A stretch of 41,212 nucleotides of DNA from an uncultured Puniceicoccaceae bacterium (lineage in GTDB: Bacteria; Verrucomicrobiota; Verrucomicrobiia; Opitutales; Coraliomargaritaceae): assembly GCA_913045955.1 (NCBI GenBank), contig CAJWRZ010000003.1, positions 1 through 41,212 on the forward strand. The letters are read 5' to 3'. The position numbers and the translations under genes were made by a program. The notes below the pieces were generated by a model that made no database searches, had not been told where the DNA came from, and was given only the letters and a program-made list of their open reading frames with translations. Position 1 is the stretch's first letter, and each line of letters begins with the position of its first letter. Positions 7,510 through 16,972 of this stretch are shown one piece after another.

Positions 7510-7770
7510 TCACTCAGGATGGACAATTTCTGGAGAATCCGTCCAAGGAATGGGGAATGAAGATTTTTGCCAATCAGTTCGAGTGTCCCCTATTTTGACC
7601 ATTTCCGAATTTTCCCCATCAATCATTTCCCCAGTAAATTTATAACGGGATTCGTCTCCAGAGAGGCGGACATGGCATTTTTTCGAATAAGAAACTAAAA
7701 TCCGAACACTCTTATAATCTATTTGTCTAATTTTTTTGATGATAAACTTGTAAATCTTAATAAATTTTAT
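7510..7770 (-). other. Open frame with coding character but no ATG/GTG/TTG at its 5' end
   Basis: This is the only gap above 300 bases without an obvious gene (7421-7802). On the minus strand an 86-codon frame runs from an in-frame TAA near 7773 to a TGA at 7510. Its second half reads like protein (KCHVRLSGDESRYKFTGEM, then WQKSSFPIPWTDSPEIVHPE). The first ATG in frame is at 7626 and would give only 38 residues; upstream codons offer only ATT, ATA or ATC. It ends 90 bases upstream of rpsP. It could be a gene with a rare start codon, a remnant that lost its 5' end, or chance. I do not recognise the product. Confidence 0.35.
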
Positions 7771-7802
7771 TTAAAGCACATTATAAGTTAATAAAAAAAA
7801 TT

Positions 7803-8237
7803 ATGAAATTACAAATCCTATGGGCCTCCATGTATGGCACCGCTGAAGGCATCGCATTCAACTTAAAAGAACTTGCCGAAGCTAGAGGCATAGAAACTCA
7901 AATCGAAGAGCTCAACGATTTTAGCGTAGCTGACTTAAAGACCATCGAAAATTTAGCGGTCGTAAGCTCGACTACAGGAAGCGGCGACGTCCCCGCTAAT
8001 GGAGAATTATTTTGGTCAGAATTCGAAGACTCAAGTGAACTCTTAGAAACCTTAAACTACGGCGTTTGTGCACTTGGTGATAGTTCCTACATAACTTTCT
8101 GCCGCGGTGGCAAAAAAATAGACGAAAAGCTAAAATCACTCAAAGCAAACGAAATTATCGAATGCGCCGAGTGCGACGGAGGTGATGAAGGCTCCGAAGA
8201 ATGGTGTGAAGCCTTTTTAGATAAACTACTTTCTTAA
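7803..8237 (+). CDS. Flavodoxin-domain protein (MioC-like or CPR-type)
   Basis: A 144-residue single-domain flavodoxin. The FMN phosphate loop is ASMYGTAEGIA (residues 8-18), followed by VVSSTTGSGDVPANGELFW near 52-70 and GVCALGDSSYITFCRGGKKIDEKLKSL near 86-112. The last two motifs are typical of flavodoxin domains in sulfite reductase or cytochrome P450 reductase and of MioC, rather than classic long-chain flavodoxins. It should carry electrons via FMN in the cytoplasm; partners are not encoded nearby. It is acidic, monocistronic, preceded by an A+T-rich leader without a Shine-Dalgarno, and converges on priA. Confidence 0.85.
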   Translation: MKLQILWASMYGTAEGIAFNLKELAEARGIETQIEELNDFSVADLKTIENLAVVSSTTGSGDVPANGELFWSEFEDSSELLETLNYGVCALGDSSYITFCRGGKKIDEKLKSLKANEIIECAECDGGDEGSEEWCEAFLDKLLS

Positions 8238-8260
8238 ATTAATTAGCTGAGCCTAAGCTC

Positions 8261-10534
8261 TTAAGTCATCTGCATAGGATCAACGTCGATCCATTCCCTC
8301 ACATCTTTATCCAGCTTAGCCTTAAAGGAGTTGCGCTGATCATTAAGGCGCCCCATAACCCGAGCGACACTCGGCGTAAAATACCAGAACTGAAAGCGGT
8401 ATTCATCTTTAATTTTTTCAATGGGCGTTGGCACCGGACCTTTGATATCTAAATCATCCCCTAAGATCGGTTGTAATTCTTTGAGCCACTGCTTCATATA
8501 AAACTCAACCTTCTCTGGATTTCTTCCGACAAAGAGATGACGAATTAAATGACGGTAAGGCGGGTACTGAAACTCTTTTCTTTGTTCGAGTGCCTCCATA
8601 AGGAAACCATCAAAATCTGACTGCCGAGCATAAAGAATCGGAGAGGCGTGAGGCGTACTTGTTTGAACGACCACTTCCCCTGCGCGGTCACCACGACCCG
8701 AACGACCCGACACTTGAACGATTAATTGAAAGGTTCGTTCAGTTGCCCTGAAGTCTTCCACGTGCAAGGAACGATCTGCATCAACGAGACCCACCAATGT
8801 AACATTAGGAAAATCAAGGCCTTTTGCGATCATCTGAGTTCCGACAAGAAGATCAATCTTACCCACTCTAAAATCTTTAAGTATCGCTCTAAAACGATTC
8901 TTTTTAGACATCGCATCGGCGTCCATTCGAACAATCTTAGCTTTCGGAATTATTTTCTGAACAAGGTCTTCAATCCTCTGAGTACCGTACCCTTTCGCAA
9001 GCACATCTTCTTGCTTACACTCAGGACAACGCTTGGGGACTTTGTAACTATCACCGCATAGATGGCATTTGAGAGTCCAATCCGTTCGGTGCAGCGTCAT
9101 CGGAATACTGCAATGCTTACACTCAATAACGTGACCGCAGTCTTTACACATAAAATTAGAAGCGTAGCCACGACGGTTTAAGAAAAGGATCGTTTGCTCC
9201 TTCTTGGCAAATCGGTCACGAATCTTATCCGCTAACATTTGGGAAATAGGCCCTTTGAATTTATCGACTGAGCCTTCCCTTCGCATGTCAACGATATGAA
9301 TCTTGGGAAGCTGACGATTATCCACCCGATTGAGGATTTTATTAATGTTATATTTACCGATAGAAACATTATAAATGGTCTCAAGAGAGGGCGTCGCCGA
9401 ACCTAAGATACACACTGCTTTATTTAAGAAAGCACGATAGACGGCCACATCCCTTCCGTGGTATCGCGGAGACTCCTCCTGCTTATAGGAAGGCTCATGT
9501 TCTTCATCTACGATAATCAGCTCGAGGCTTTTTACAGGCGCAAAGATCGCCGACCGGGCGCCGACAACCACCCTTGCTTCTCCAGAAATAAGCGCTTTCC
9601 AAGCATCGTAGCGTTCTCCATCAGAAAGGTGACTATGCCAAACAACGGTTTTAACGCCTTTAGATTCCAGCCGGTCCCGAACCCGGCTGACCGTCTGCGG
9701 GGCTAAGGCTACTTCAGGCACGAGGAAAATAACGCCTCCACCGCGCTTAACTACCCTTGTGACTGCCTGCAAATAAACCTCAGTTTTGCCTGAGCCCGTA
9801 ACTCCATGAACCAACTCGACTCCGAAATCTTTTTTATCAACGGCCTTAAATAAATTTTCAGTCACTACTGACTGTTCGTCGGTCAGCACTTTAACACTCG
9901 AGCTGACCTCTGTTTTTTCTTCGGCGAGGTCATCGGCATAGGCTTCTCTTTCATCTTGAATATTAAATTCCTCTAAAAATCCTTTACCGACAAGCGCATC
10001 AAAAACCGATAGCGAGATCCCCATTCGCTTAGCTAGCAAATTTTTAGATTGAGGGGCAATTTGCTGGGCCATGTAATTAAGAATCTGAAATTGCTTAGGG
10101 GCTTTCTTCTCCAAGGATTTTACGAGCTCTGCGTCGATAGATTTATTAAACGACAGCATCTTCTTTTGTTTTGAACGCATCCCTTTTCTGACAAAACTAG
10201 GGATCATTGACTCTAGAACAGATTCATAATTCGAGGCATAATAAGAAACACACCATTTAAAAAGACGGAATAGGTCCTCGGTAAGGACCGGATATGGCTG
10301 AACGATTTCAAGAATACTCTTCAGTTTATTTGGAGGTACTTCTTGCTCTGTTCCTATCTGAATGACCACCCCTAATTCACTCTGATTACGCAGAGGTATC
10401 CTTACAAGAAGGCCTTTGAGGATCTTTTCCTCAAGAAAAGGCGGTACTTTGTAGGCGAGTTGAGCGTCAAAGCCTGCCAGTGGAATCACTTCCACAATTG
10501 TGGCTTTTTGCTGAGATTTTTTAGGTGCGATCAC
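8261..10534 (-). CDS. priA: Primosomal protein N' (PriA), replication restart helicase
   Basis: PriA recognises stalled forks and D-loops and reloads DnaB. The 757-residue protein has an N-terminal DNA-binding region, Walker [10 protein letters not shown] (about residues 242-250), a DEEH box (about 342), the helicase-embedded zinc module with eight cysteines starting CKDCGH and CKHC (about 461) and ending CPEC, then [15 protein letters not shown] and [14 protein letters not shown]. All landmarks are intact and length is normal. Its start overlaps the end of the preceding TPR gene by four bases, and it is the last gene of the fur-TPR-priA cluster. No terminator hairpin is obvious after it. Confidence 0.96.
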   Translation of the reverse strand: MIAPKKSQQKATIVEVIPLAGFDAQLAYKVPPFLEEKILKGLLVRIPLRNQSELGVVIQIGTEQEVPPNKLKSILEIVQPYPVLTEDLFRLFKWCVSYYASNYESVLESMIPSFVRKGMRSKQKKMLSFNKSIDAELVKSLEKKAPKQFQILNYMAQQIAPQSKNLLAKRMGISLSVFDALVGKGFLEEFNIQDEREAYADDLAEEKTEVSSSVKVLTDEQSVVTENLFKAVDKKDFGVELVHGVTGSGKTEVYLQAVTRVVKRGGGVIFLVPEVALAPQTVSRVRDRLESKGVKTVVWHSHLSDGERYDAWKALISGEARVVVGARSAIFAPVKSLELIIVDEEHEPSYKQEESPRYHGRDVAVYRAFLNKAVCILGSATPSLETIYNVSIGKYNINKILNRVDNRQLPKIHIVDMRREGSVDKFKGPISQMLADKIRDRFAKKEQTILFLNRRGYASNFMCKDCGHVIECKHCSIPMTLHRTDWTLKCHLCGDSYKVPKRCPECKQEDVLAKGYGTQRIEDLVQKIIPKAKIVRMDADAMSKKNRFRAILKDFRVGKIDLLVGTQMIAKGLDFPNVTLVGLVDADRSLHVEDFRATERTFQLIVQVSGRSGRGDRAGEVVVQTSTPHASPILYARQSDFDGFLMEALEQRKEFQYPPYRHLIRHLFVGRNPEKVEFYMKQWLKELQPILGDDLDIKGPVPTPIEKIKDEYRFQFWYFTPSVARVMGRLNDQRNSFKAKLDKDVREWIDVDPMQMT

Positions 10535-10884
10535 AGAAGCCCAAGTTCTTTCTTTAATTTCATAAAAATTGTTGTCTCACGCAGTGCTTCTAAATCTTCA
10601 TCTTCCAGCATCCAATTAAAATCACGGTAACCAAGCTTAATGGATTCTTTCAATGAACTTAGGGCGTCCTTGAAGCGAAGTTTTAAGGATAAACTACAGG
10701 CTAGATTATAATGGGCTAAGGCATTCGTGGAATCAATCCTGACTAATTTTTGATCCAATTTTAGCCCTTCATCAATCAAGCCCGAATGCGTGTATATTTC
10801 TGCTAATATAGAAATGACCCGCTTATCATTAGGGAGCCTTTTGTAAAGTGATTTGAAAAAATCTAATTCAAAATGATCACCCAT
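10531..10884 (-). CDS. Small TPR-repeat protein
   Basis: A 117-residue helical protein with about two and a half tetratricopeptide repeats: [23 protein letters not shown] and [22 protein letters not shown], closing with a capping element [19 protein letters not shown] that is usual at the end of such TPR groups. TPR domains bind peptides or proteins; the partner is unknown. It sits between fur (31 bases upstream) and priA (ATGA overlap), so it is probably co-translated with priA. No signal peptide is present, so it is cytoplasmic. Confidence 0.8.
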   Translation of the reverse strand: MGDHFELDFFKSLYKRLPNDKRVISILAEIYTHSGLIDEGLKLDQKLVRIDSTNALAHYNLACSLSLKLRFKDALSSLKESIKLGYRDFNWMLEDEDLEALRETTIFMKLKKELGLL

Positions 10885-10915
10885 ATTTCAATCTTACTAG
10901 GCTTCAGTCAGGCGC

Positions 10916-11392
10916 TTATTTAGCTGCTATATTTTTACAAGAACCAGATTTGTGGCATTTTGTAATGACCTGTAATCTCTGACCTACGGTGGTGAGTCCT
11001 AATTTTTCGGCGACCGTTTTTCCGTACCATTCCATGAAGGGGGCATCGATTTCAAAAATAGTATCACAGTCTTCACAAATAACTTGAGCTTGGAATGTTT
11101 TCGCATCTTTATTCGCCGCATAATATTTATAATCTTTCCCAACATCCACTTCACGAATTAGGCCGCTTTGGGTGAGCAGAGGTAGCGCACGATATACAGT
11201 AGCTCGAGAGACCGAATCATCCAGCTTACGAGCAGAGTCTAATAAGTCTTCTGCCGTGAAATGATTCTCGCATGTAAATGCGGCACTGAAGATCGCCAAC
11301 CTTTGATTGGTAACCCTTAATCCTTTACTGGTCAGAAACTTCTTAAAGTTTTCATCCAATTCTTCCGGTACGTCTACTTTCGTTGCATCCAT
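10916..11392 (-). CDS. Fur-family transcriptional regulator, divergent metal site
   Basis: The 158-residue protein has the Fur winged helix ([44 protein letters not shown]) and a dimerisation half with structural-zinc cysteines C106/C109 (CEDC) and C146/C152 near the C-terminus. Classic Fur, Zur and PerR carry a histidine cluster (HHHDH or HxHHH) just before the first CxxC; here that stretch is KDAKTFQAQ with no histidine, and the later histidine of the C-terminal domain is also lost. The sensed signal therefore cannot be assigned. First gene of a cluster with TPR and priA. A perfect 30-bp palindrome begins one base upstream of the start codon, suggesting autoregulation. Confidence 0.88.
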   Translation of the reverse strand: MDATKVDVPEELDENFKKFLTSKGLRVTNQRLAIFSAAFTCENHFTAEDLLDSARKLDDSVSRATVYRALPLLTQSGLIREVDVGKDYKYYAANKDAKTFQAQVICEDCDTIFEIDAPFMEWYGKTVAEKLGLTTVGQRLQVITKCHKSGSCKNIAAK

Positions 11393-11393
11393 A

Positions 11394-11423
11394 GTTATTG
11401 AGTCTCAATTGAGACTCAATAAC
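11394..11423. promoter_or_regulatory. 30-bp perfect palindrome, candidate operator of the Fur-family gene
   Basis: The half-site gttattgagtctcaa is followed directly by its exact reverse complement. Internally it is two 6-1-6 palindromes (ATTGAG-n-CTCAAT at 11397-11409 and 11408-11420) offset by 11 bases, about one helical turn, the arrangement expected for two dimers of a Fur-type regulator. It abuts the fur start codon and lies 3 bases from a candidate -35 for rplU. Confidence 0.7.
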
Positions 11424-11426
11424 CCT

Positions 11427-11457
11427 TTGATCGCTTTGTCACCTATATTTTTATACT
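11427..11457 (+). promoter_or_regulatory. Candidate promoter for rplU-rpmA
   Basis: TTGATC (11427-11432) and TATACT (11452-11457) are separated by 19 bases. The long spacer lowers the score. It gives a leader of about 58 bases before rplU. Confidence 0.3.
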
Positions 11458-11482
11458 AATTTTTAAAAAAATAACTTGTATT

Positions 11483-11507
11483 CTCCAAAGAATACTCTTT
11501 TTTGGAG
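11483..11507 (+). promoter_or_regulatory. Small hairpin in the rplU leader
   Basis: CTCCAAA (11483-11489) can pair with TTTGGAG (11501-11507) across an 11-base loop, ending 14 bases before the rplU ATG. It hides the only GGAG near the start and might be a translational control element of the L21 operon. Weak evidence: one seven-base stem. Confidence 0.25.
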
Positions 11508-11521
11508 CTTTTTCAAAATCT

Positions 11522-11836
11522 ATGAAAGCAACGATCAAAACACAAGGCAGACAATTCACAATTACTGAAGGCGATATTCTTAAAGTGAACTTATTTCCAG
11601 GCAGTAAAGCTGGTGATACAATTGATATTACAGAAGTCATTATGCTAGGAGAAGGAGCCGATGCTCGCTTTGGCACACCTCTAGTCGAAAATGCTTGTGT
11701 TAAAGCAACTGTACTAGAAAATAAGAAAGATAAGAAAGTAACGATCATCAAAAAGAAACGCAGACAAGGATACAAACGCGTTAAAGGGCATCGTCAGCAA
11801 CTATCTGTTATAAAAATTGCTTCAATCGAAGGATAA
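11522..11836 (+). CDS. rplU: 50S ribosomal protein L21 (bL21)
   Basis: The 104-residue protein has [18 protein letters not shown] at the start and [21 protein letters not shown] at the end, the two signature blocks of bL21, which binds 23S rRNA domain II in the large subunit. Length is typical. It is followed 20 bases later by rpmA, the conserved gene pair. The obg gene that often follows is not present. No Shine-Dalgarno at proper distance; a GGAG lies 15 bases upstream within a possible hairpin. Confidence 0.97.
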   Translation: MKATIKTQGRQFTITEGDILKVNLFPGSKAGDTIDITEVIMLGEGADARFGTPLVENACVKATVLENKKDKKVTIIKKKRRQGYKRVKGHRQQLSVIKIASIEG

Positions 11837-11856
11837 AATTTAACCAATAAACTACA

Positions 11857-12111
11857 ATGGCACATAAAAAAGGACAAGGAACCTCAAGAAATGGACGTGA
11901 TAGCCATTCTAAGAGATTGGGCGTCAAAAAATTTGGCGGAGAGCACGTACTAGCTGGTAACATCATCATGAGACAGCGCGGTACTCGTTACCACCCCGGA
12001 GTTAATGTGGGTATGGGTCGCGATCACACGCTTTTTGCACTTAAAGAAGGAGCGGTCAGTTTTGACTCTAAACACCGCAAGATCAATGTAGTCGAAGCAG
12101 TCGTCGCTTAA
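11857..12111 (+). CDS. rpmA: 50S ribosomal protein L27 (bL27)
   Basis: The 84-residue protein reads [31 protein letters not shown] and [24 protein letters not shown]. The N-terminal AHKKGxGxxxNGRDS tail reaches into the peptidyl transferase centre. The methionine is directly followed by this tail, so there is no cleavable leader as in Firmicutes. Second gene of rplU-rpmA, followed by a strong terminator. No Shine-Dalgarno is visible. Confidence 0.97.
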   Translation: MAHKKGQGTSRNGRDSHSKRLGVKKFGGEHVLAGNIIMRQRGTRYHPGVNVGMGRDHTLFALKEGAVSFDSKHRKINVVEAVVA

Positions 12112-12126
12112 ATCTAGAGAATTTAC

Positions 12127-12153
12127 AACCCGCTGAAAAAGCGGGTTTTTTTT
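12127..12153 (+). terminator. Intrinsic terminator of rplU-rpmA
   Basis: The seven-base stem AACCCGC/GCGGGTT with a seven-base loop (TGAAAAA) is followed by eight T (12146-12153). It starts 15 bases after the rpmA stop. Confidence 0.92.
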
Positions 12154-12234
12154 GCTTAACTAAGATTTATAGCTTAGTTTAAAGTATCCTTTAACAATAA
12201 GAGTGCACCATTGCCTCTTTTAATAAGATAAAAA

Positions 12235-13353
12235 ATGCCTCCAAACTCAGATAATAAATTAGAGCATTTCGATTCGATTGAAAGTGCCCTCGAAGATATT
12301 GCACAAGGTAAAGCAGTCATCGTGACCGACGATGAAGCTCGCGAAAATGAAGGCGATCTAATTCTGGCTGCAGAAAAAGCCACTACAGAATCAATCAACC
12401 AAATGATTTTACACGCAAGGGGCTTGATTTGTGTGCCTATGCAGGCGGTTCAATTAAGGCGTTTAGGGATTAATCCTATGTCCTCAGAGAATCGTGAATC
12501 TCACAGAACAGACTTTGCTATATCTGTGGATGCAGCTGAAGGCATTACAACAGGCATAAGTGCTCATGACCGGGCCAAAACAATCCGAATTTTAAGTGAC
12601 CCTAAGTCTCCCACCGAAAGCCTTGTACAACCAGGCCATGTCTTCCCCCTGAGAGCCAAGCCTGGGGGCGTCCTCGAAAGAGCTGGGCACACCGAAGCTG
12701 CTGTCGATTTAGCGGTCCTAGCTGGGCTTAATCCATCGGGCGTTATTTGTGAGATACTGAATGAAGACGGTAGCTTAGCTCGTGTACCTGACTTGATTGA
12801 ATTTAAGAAAAAGCACGGCCTAAAACTCATTTCTATTTCACAGCTGATTGAATTTAGACATAAGAAAGAATGTCTGATCAAGCGAATCTCCACAAAGAAA
12901 TTGCAGACCGAATATGGAGAATTCGAATTCCACCTCTTTGAAAGTGTCCTAGATGACCGCCAACACATCGCGCTCTCAATGGGGACACTCGATCATAATC
13001 CAACTTTGGTGCGCGTACACAGCGAATACAGGCTCTCAGATATATTTAAACAAAAAGGAACCCATGGAAGTGCTACTTTAGAAAAAGCCCTCGCTAAAAT
13101 TGCCGAAGCAAAACAAGGCGTCTTAGTCTACATCGAGCAAAAGCATGGTGGTTTAAAGTACTTAAAAAACCTTCTAGAGTCTGAGCAAATAGAGCCTCCT
13201 AAAATGGATCCAAGAGACTACGGAATTGGTGCACAAATACTTGTTAATCTGGGACTTAAAGAGATAAAGATCCTCAGTGACAACCCGAGAAAAGTTGTCG
13301 GGCTCGAGGGCTACAATCTTTCGATAAGCGAACAAATATCGCTCAGCAAATAA
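12235..13353 (+). CDS. ribB: RibBA-type fusion: active-looking DHBP synthase with degenerate GTP cyclohydrolase II half
   Basis: Residues 1 to about 205 are 3,4-dihydroxy-2-butanone 4-phosphate synthase (RibB), which makes the four-carbon unit of riboflavin: DDEARENEGDLILAAE, HRTDFAISVDA, GITTGISAHDRAKTI, PGHVFPLRAKPGGVLERAGHTEAAVDL are all present. Residues about 210-372 align in layout with GTP cyclohydrolase II (RibA), but the zinc motif that follows VRVHSE (normally C..GD.FGS..CDCG) reads YRLSDIFKQKGTHGS with no cysteine (from residue 265), and the RQEGRGIGL-type motif is EQKHGGLKYL. The second half is therefore probably inactive as a cyclohydrolase. Start ATG at 12235 gives a normal N-terminus; no Shine-Dalgarno or FMN riboswitch is seen upstream. 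Confidence 0.9.
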   Translation: MPPNSDNKLEHFDSIESALEDIAQGKAVIVTDDEARENEGDLILAAEKATTESINQMILHARGLICVPMQAVQLRRLGINPMSSENRESHRTDFAISVDAAEGITTGISAHDRAKTIRILSDPKSPTESLVQPGHVFPLRAKPGGVLERAGHTEAAVDLAVLAGLNPSGVICEILNEDGSLARVPDLIEFKKKHGLKLISISQLIEFRHKKECLIKRISTKKLQTEYGEFEFHLFESVLDDRQHIALSMGTLDHNPTLVRVHSEYRLSDIFKQKGTHGSATLEKALAKIAEAKQGVLVYIEQKHGGLKYLKNLLESEQIEPPKMDPRDYGIGAQILVNLGLKEIKILSDNPRKVVGLEGYNLSISEQISLSK

Positions 13354-13387
13354 GCTCGGTATAAATTCAGCATAAGTTCAGACCTGA

Positions 13388-15874
13388 TTAAGAACTTGTC
13401 TTTGAAGTCACTCTACCCTGCTTGAAAGACAAACCATCTTTGGCTTTGTTTAAACTCACTTTTATGAGCTTACCTCGCTTTATGGATCCTTCAAGGATGA
13501 CTTCAGCGAGCGCATCTTCAAAGTAACGTTCTACCGCTCTTTTAAGAGGCCGAGCTCCAAACTTTTCATCATAACCTTTTTCGATGATAAAGGCTTTTGC
13601 TGCATCGTTAACATCAAACAACAAGTCTTGAGTCTTTAGGCGTTCTGAAAGGTTTCTTAATTCAAGATCAACGATTGAGTTCATGTCTTCTAGCTTAAGG
13701 GATCTGAAGATAACGATATCGTTTAAACGATTGAGGAACTCTGGTTTGAACACACGCTTTGTTTCGTCTAAGATCTTATCACGAATTTTTTCATATTCAC
13801 TATCATGCGTTTCCTCAATACCGAAGCCCATTGAAGTATCTCTTTGGAGAATATCCGCACCTACATTGGAGGTCATAATCAAGATTGTATTTCTGAAATC
13901 GACCTTACGCCCCAAACTATCCGTCAAGCGACCCTCTTCGAGAACTTGCAATAATAATTGAACTACATCCGGATGCGCTTTCTCAATTTCATCGAATAAA
14001 ACAACTGAATATGGCTTACGACGTACCGCTTCAGTCAACTGACCACCTTCATCGTACCCCACATAACCTGGAGGCGACCCAATCAAACGAGAGACCGCGA
14101 ATTTCTCCATATACTCAGACATATCAATTTGAATTATTGAATCGCTGTCACCGAACATATGTTTAGCTAGAATTTTGGCTAAAAGAGTTTTACCAACACC
14201 CGTCGGGCCTAAGAACATGAAGGAACCAATCGGACGCTTCGGATCTTTCAAGTCTGCCCGGGAACGCCTGAGTGCTTTGGCGATAACTTCCGTAGCTTTA
14301 TCTTGTCCAATAACCTCTTCCCTTAATTCATTTTCTAAGTTTAAGAGCTTCTTACTTTCCTCTTGCTCCATTCGTGAGAGCGGGATACCTGTCCAATCAG
14401 ATACGACGGTGAGCATGGCATTATCATCCACTAATATTTCAGTCTTAGCTTTTTTACTTTTCCACTCCTCAATAAAAGTCTTTTGGTTCTCCCTTAACTG
14501 CTTTTCTTCATCTCTGAATTGAGCCGCCTGTTCAAATATTTGTTTGGAAATCGCCTCTTCTTTTTTAGCGCAGATGGCATCAATTTCTTGAGACATCACT
14601 TCAAATTCGGCTGGACGCTTCATAGAATCAATCCGAGCCCTCGCACCAGATTCGTCGAGAATATCGATAGCTTTATCAGGAAGAAAACGCGAGGTAATGT
14701 AACGCTCAGATAGCTTAACGGCGGTCTCCAATGCTGCCTCGGTGTATTTGACCTTGTGATGCTCTTCGTATTTACTGCGAATACCCTTAAGAATCAGAAT
14801 TGAATCCTCCATCGAGGGCGCCTCAACCTTAACAGATTGGAAGCGACGGTCTAGCGCACCATCTTTTTCGATAAATTTACGATACTCAGCAAGCGTTGTC
14901 GCACCAATACACTGCAGCTCACCACGACTCAAAGCCGGTTTAAATATATTAGAAGCATCCATCGCACCTTCAGCAGCACCTGCTCCGACGATCGTGTGCA
15001 GTTCATCGATGAAGATAATGATATTCTTAGCTCGACGGATTTCGTCCATTACAGCTTTAATTCTTTCTTCAAACTGCCCACGGTATTTTGTACCGGCGAC
15101 CATTAAAGCTAAGTCTAAAGTAATGACTTTTTTATTTTCTAAAAGTTCGGGAACTAATCCAGTTACTATCTCGTGAGCTAAGCCTTCTGCAATCGCTGTT
15201 TTGCCCACTCCCGCTTCACCTATTAGAACTGGGTTATTTTTGCTTCGACGGCATAAAATTTGGACCACCCGCTGAATCTCCTTATGACGGCCAATCACCG
15301 GATCAAGCTCACCTTTTTGAGCCAACTCGGTTAAGTCACGCCCAAAAGCCTTCAGTGCCGGCGTCTTTGATTCTTTCTTATCCTCATCTCCAGGATTGGG
15401 TGCCTGGCTGGAATTACCTTCGCTCGAGAAATTAGGATCTAATTCGGATAAAATTTCATTCCGGCACCGATCTATATCCACGTCCAGCGATTTAAGAACT
15501 CTAGCTGCTACGCCCTCGCCTTCTCTTAATAAACCCAATAAAATGTGCTCTGTACCCACATAAGAATGATTCAATGCCTTAGCTTCTTTTCCAGAAAGTG
15601 CTAATACCTTCTTTACTCTCGGCGTATATGGGATGGCTCCCGAAGGTTTAGATTCCGGGCCTACGCCAACTTGCTTCTCAACTGCCAAGCGAACTGTTTG
15701 AAGGTCTAAGTCCATTTTTTGCAGGACATTCACCGCAACACCCTGCCCTAGATTAATTAAACCAAGCAAGAGGTGTTCTGTACCTACATAATTATGGTGA
15801 AAGCGCTCTGCTTCCTTTCTTGAAAGGGCGAGTACCTGTTGTGCGCGCGGCGTGAAATTATTTAAGGGTTCCAT
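13388..15874 (-). CDS. clpC: ATP-dependent Clp protease ATP-binding subunit ClpC
   Basis: An AAA+ unfoldase that feeds substrates to ClpP. The 828-residue protein shows two N-terminal Clp repeats ([16 protein letters not shown] and [16 protein letters not shown], each with [12 protein letters not shown]-like sequence), the first ATPase domain with Walker A GEAGVGKT (about 222) and [14 protein letters not shown], a short middle domain with an UVR-like segment ([15 protein letters not shown], about 450-470) and the second ATPase domain with GPTGVGKT (about 556) and [14 protein letters not shown] ClpP-docking loop candidate is MGFG in the second domain. The middle domain length is that of ClpC, not ClpB. 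It follows mcsB by 29 bases in the operon mcsA-mcsB-clpC. Confidence 0.95.
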   Translation of the reverse strand: MEPLNNFTPRAQQVLALSRKEAERFHHNYVGTEHLLLGLINLGQGVAVNVLQKMDLDLQTVRLAVEKQVGVGPESKPSGAIPYTPRVKKVLALSGKEAKALNHSYVGTEHILLGLLREGEGVAARVLKSLDVDIDRCRNEILSELDPNFSSEGNSSQAPNPGDEDKKESKTPALKAFGRDLTELAQKGELDPVIGRHKEIQRVVQILCRRSKNNPVLIGEAGVGKTAIAEGLAHEIVTGLVPELLENKKVITLDLALMVAGTKYRGQFEERIKAVMDEIRRAKNIIIFIDELHTIVGAGAAEGAMDASNIFKPALSRGELQCIGATTLAEYRKFIEKDGALDRRFQSVKVEAPSMEDSILILKGIRSKYEEHHKVKYTEAALETAVKLSERYITSRFLPDKAIDILDESGARARIDSMKRPAEFEVMSQEIDAICAKKEEAISKQIFEQAAQFRDEEKQLRENQKTFIEEWKSKKAKTEILVDDNAMLTVVSDWTGIPLSRMEQEESKKLLNLENELREEVIGQDKATEVIAKALRRSRADLKDPKRPIGSFMFLGPTGVGKTLLAKILAKHMFGDSDSIIQIDMSEYMEKFAVSRLIGSPPGYVGYDEGGQLTEAVRRKPYSVVLFDEIEKAHPDVVQLLLQVLEEGRLTDSLGRKVDFRNTILIMTSNVGADILQRDTSMGFGIEETHDSEYEKIRDKILDETKRVFKPEFLNRLNDIVIFRSLKLEDMNSIVDLELRNLSERLKTQDLLFDVNDAAKAFIIEKGYDEKFGARPLKRAVERYFEDALAEVILEGSIKRGKLIKVSLNKAKDGLSFKQGRVTSKTSS

Positions 15875-15901
15875 TTTAAATATAAACTAATTGTATCTAG
15901 A

Positions 15902-16972
15902 TTAATTGTCAAAATTAAGTGGCGGAATTTTTCGAAAATTCTCTCGCAACTTTTGGGCTCTTTTTTCATCTCTTAATTCAACACTGATGCTTCCTTCAGG
16001 AAATTGAATGTGTCCAGGCTGAGTTTGAATAAACAGATAATCGACCAAAGCTCGGTATTCATCAGCTAAAAATCCGAGGTCTACCGCTAGACGCATGTAT
16101 GACAAATGATCCATCGCCTCTTCCGAGCTCATTACATGGGCGTTGCGCAAGATCCCTAGGGCGCGACTGATCTTATCCAGCAACACAACTTTTTTATCTG
16201 CAAAATAGTTCTGCCGCGCATTCAACTCGTGCTCTATAATATTTTTGAGTACACCACCCAAGCGTGATAAAATCTCACCCTCTGTTTCACCTAAAGTTTG
16301 CTGGTTTGAAATTTGATATATGTGACCGCTTGCCTCAGAGCCTTCGCCAAATAAACCCCTTACGGCTAAGCCGAGTTGATTGGAAGCGCGAATCACCTTA
16401 TCTATGTTTTCGGAAATAAATAAGCCGGGTAAATGCATCATAACTGAAGCTCTCAGCCCTGTTCCTAAATTAGTGGGACATGCGGTTAAATAACCTAATT
16501 CTTTGGAAAATGAGTAAGGTAGCGACGCTTCCATTAAATCATCAAAGCGATTCACTGTTTTCCAAAGGGCGTTTAAGTTAAAACCATTTTTAATACACTG
16601 CAGACGGATATGATCTTCTTCATTGATCATGACCGAGAAGTCTTGGTTAGAGGAGATGAAAACACCTGAACCTTCATTCATTTCACACAACTCACGGCTG
16701 ATTAAGTGTCTTTCGACCAAGAGCCTTTTTTCTAAATCACTCAAAGTATTGATTTTATAAAAAAAGCCCTTTTTGAAATTAGGCTTATCTGATAATGATT
16801 TTTCGACTTTGTTTAAGATCTCTGATTTGTCTGCCGAGCTTGCTTTACTTGGGAAAACAAAGCCGTTCAAATTTCTAGCTAACCGAAGCCTTGAACTGAG
16901 CACCACAGGGGAAGACTTAAGAAAACCTTTAGTCAGTTGAGCATTTGATTTTGAAATTAAATTTTCAATCAT
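15902..16972 (-). CDS. mcsB: Protein arginine kinase McsB
   Basis: McsB phosphorylates arginines on proteins, marking them for ClpC-ClpP. The 356-residue protein has the guanidino-kinase fold landmarks: VVLSSRLRLARNL near residue 25, INEEDHIRLQ near 115, and ACPTNLGTGLRASVMMHLP near 163-181 with the active-site cysteine. The C-terminal RDEKRA (334-339) matches the RDxxRA phosphoarginine-binding motif known for allosteric activation in Bacillus McsB. Both catalysis and self-sensing therefore look intact. Its start overlaps the end of mcsA by eight bases and clpC follows. McsB is best known from Firmicutes, so its presence in what seems a Gram-negative lineage is of interest. Confidence 0.93.
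   Translation of the reverse strand: MIENLISKSNAQLTKGFLKSSPVVLSSRLRLARNLNGFVFPSKASSADKSEILNKVEKSLSDKPNFKKGFFYKINTLSDLEKRLLVERHLISRELCEMNEGSGVFISSNQDFSVMINEEDHIRLQCIKNGFNLNALWKTVNRFDDLMEASLPYSFSKELGYLTACPTNLGTGLRASVMMHLPGLFISENIDKVIRASNQLGLAVRGLFGEGSEASGHIYQISNQQTLGETEGEILSRLGGVLKNIIEHELNARQNYFADKKVVLLDKISRALGILRNAHVMSSEEAMDHLSYMRLAVDLGFLADEYRALVDYLFIQTQPGHIQFPEGSISVELRDEKRAQKLRENFRKIPPLNFDN

Noticed and set aside
12112-12234. FMN riboswitch upstream of ribBA
   Set aside because: The gap is too short after the rpmA terminator and none of the conserved FMN-element segments can be seen.
14175-14522. 115-codon plus-strand frame opposite clpC
   Set aside because: Serine- and arginine-rich antisense shadow of a well-conserved gene.
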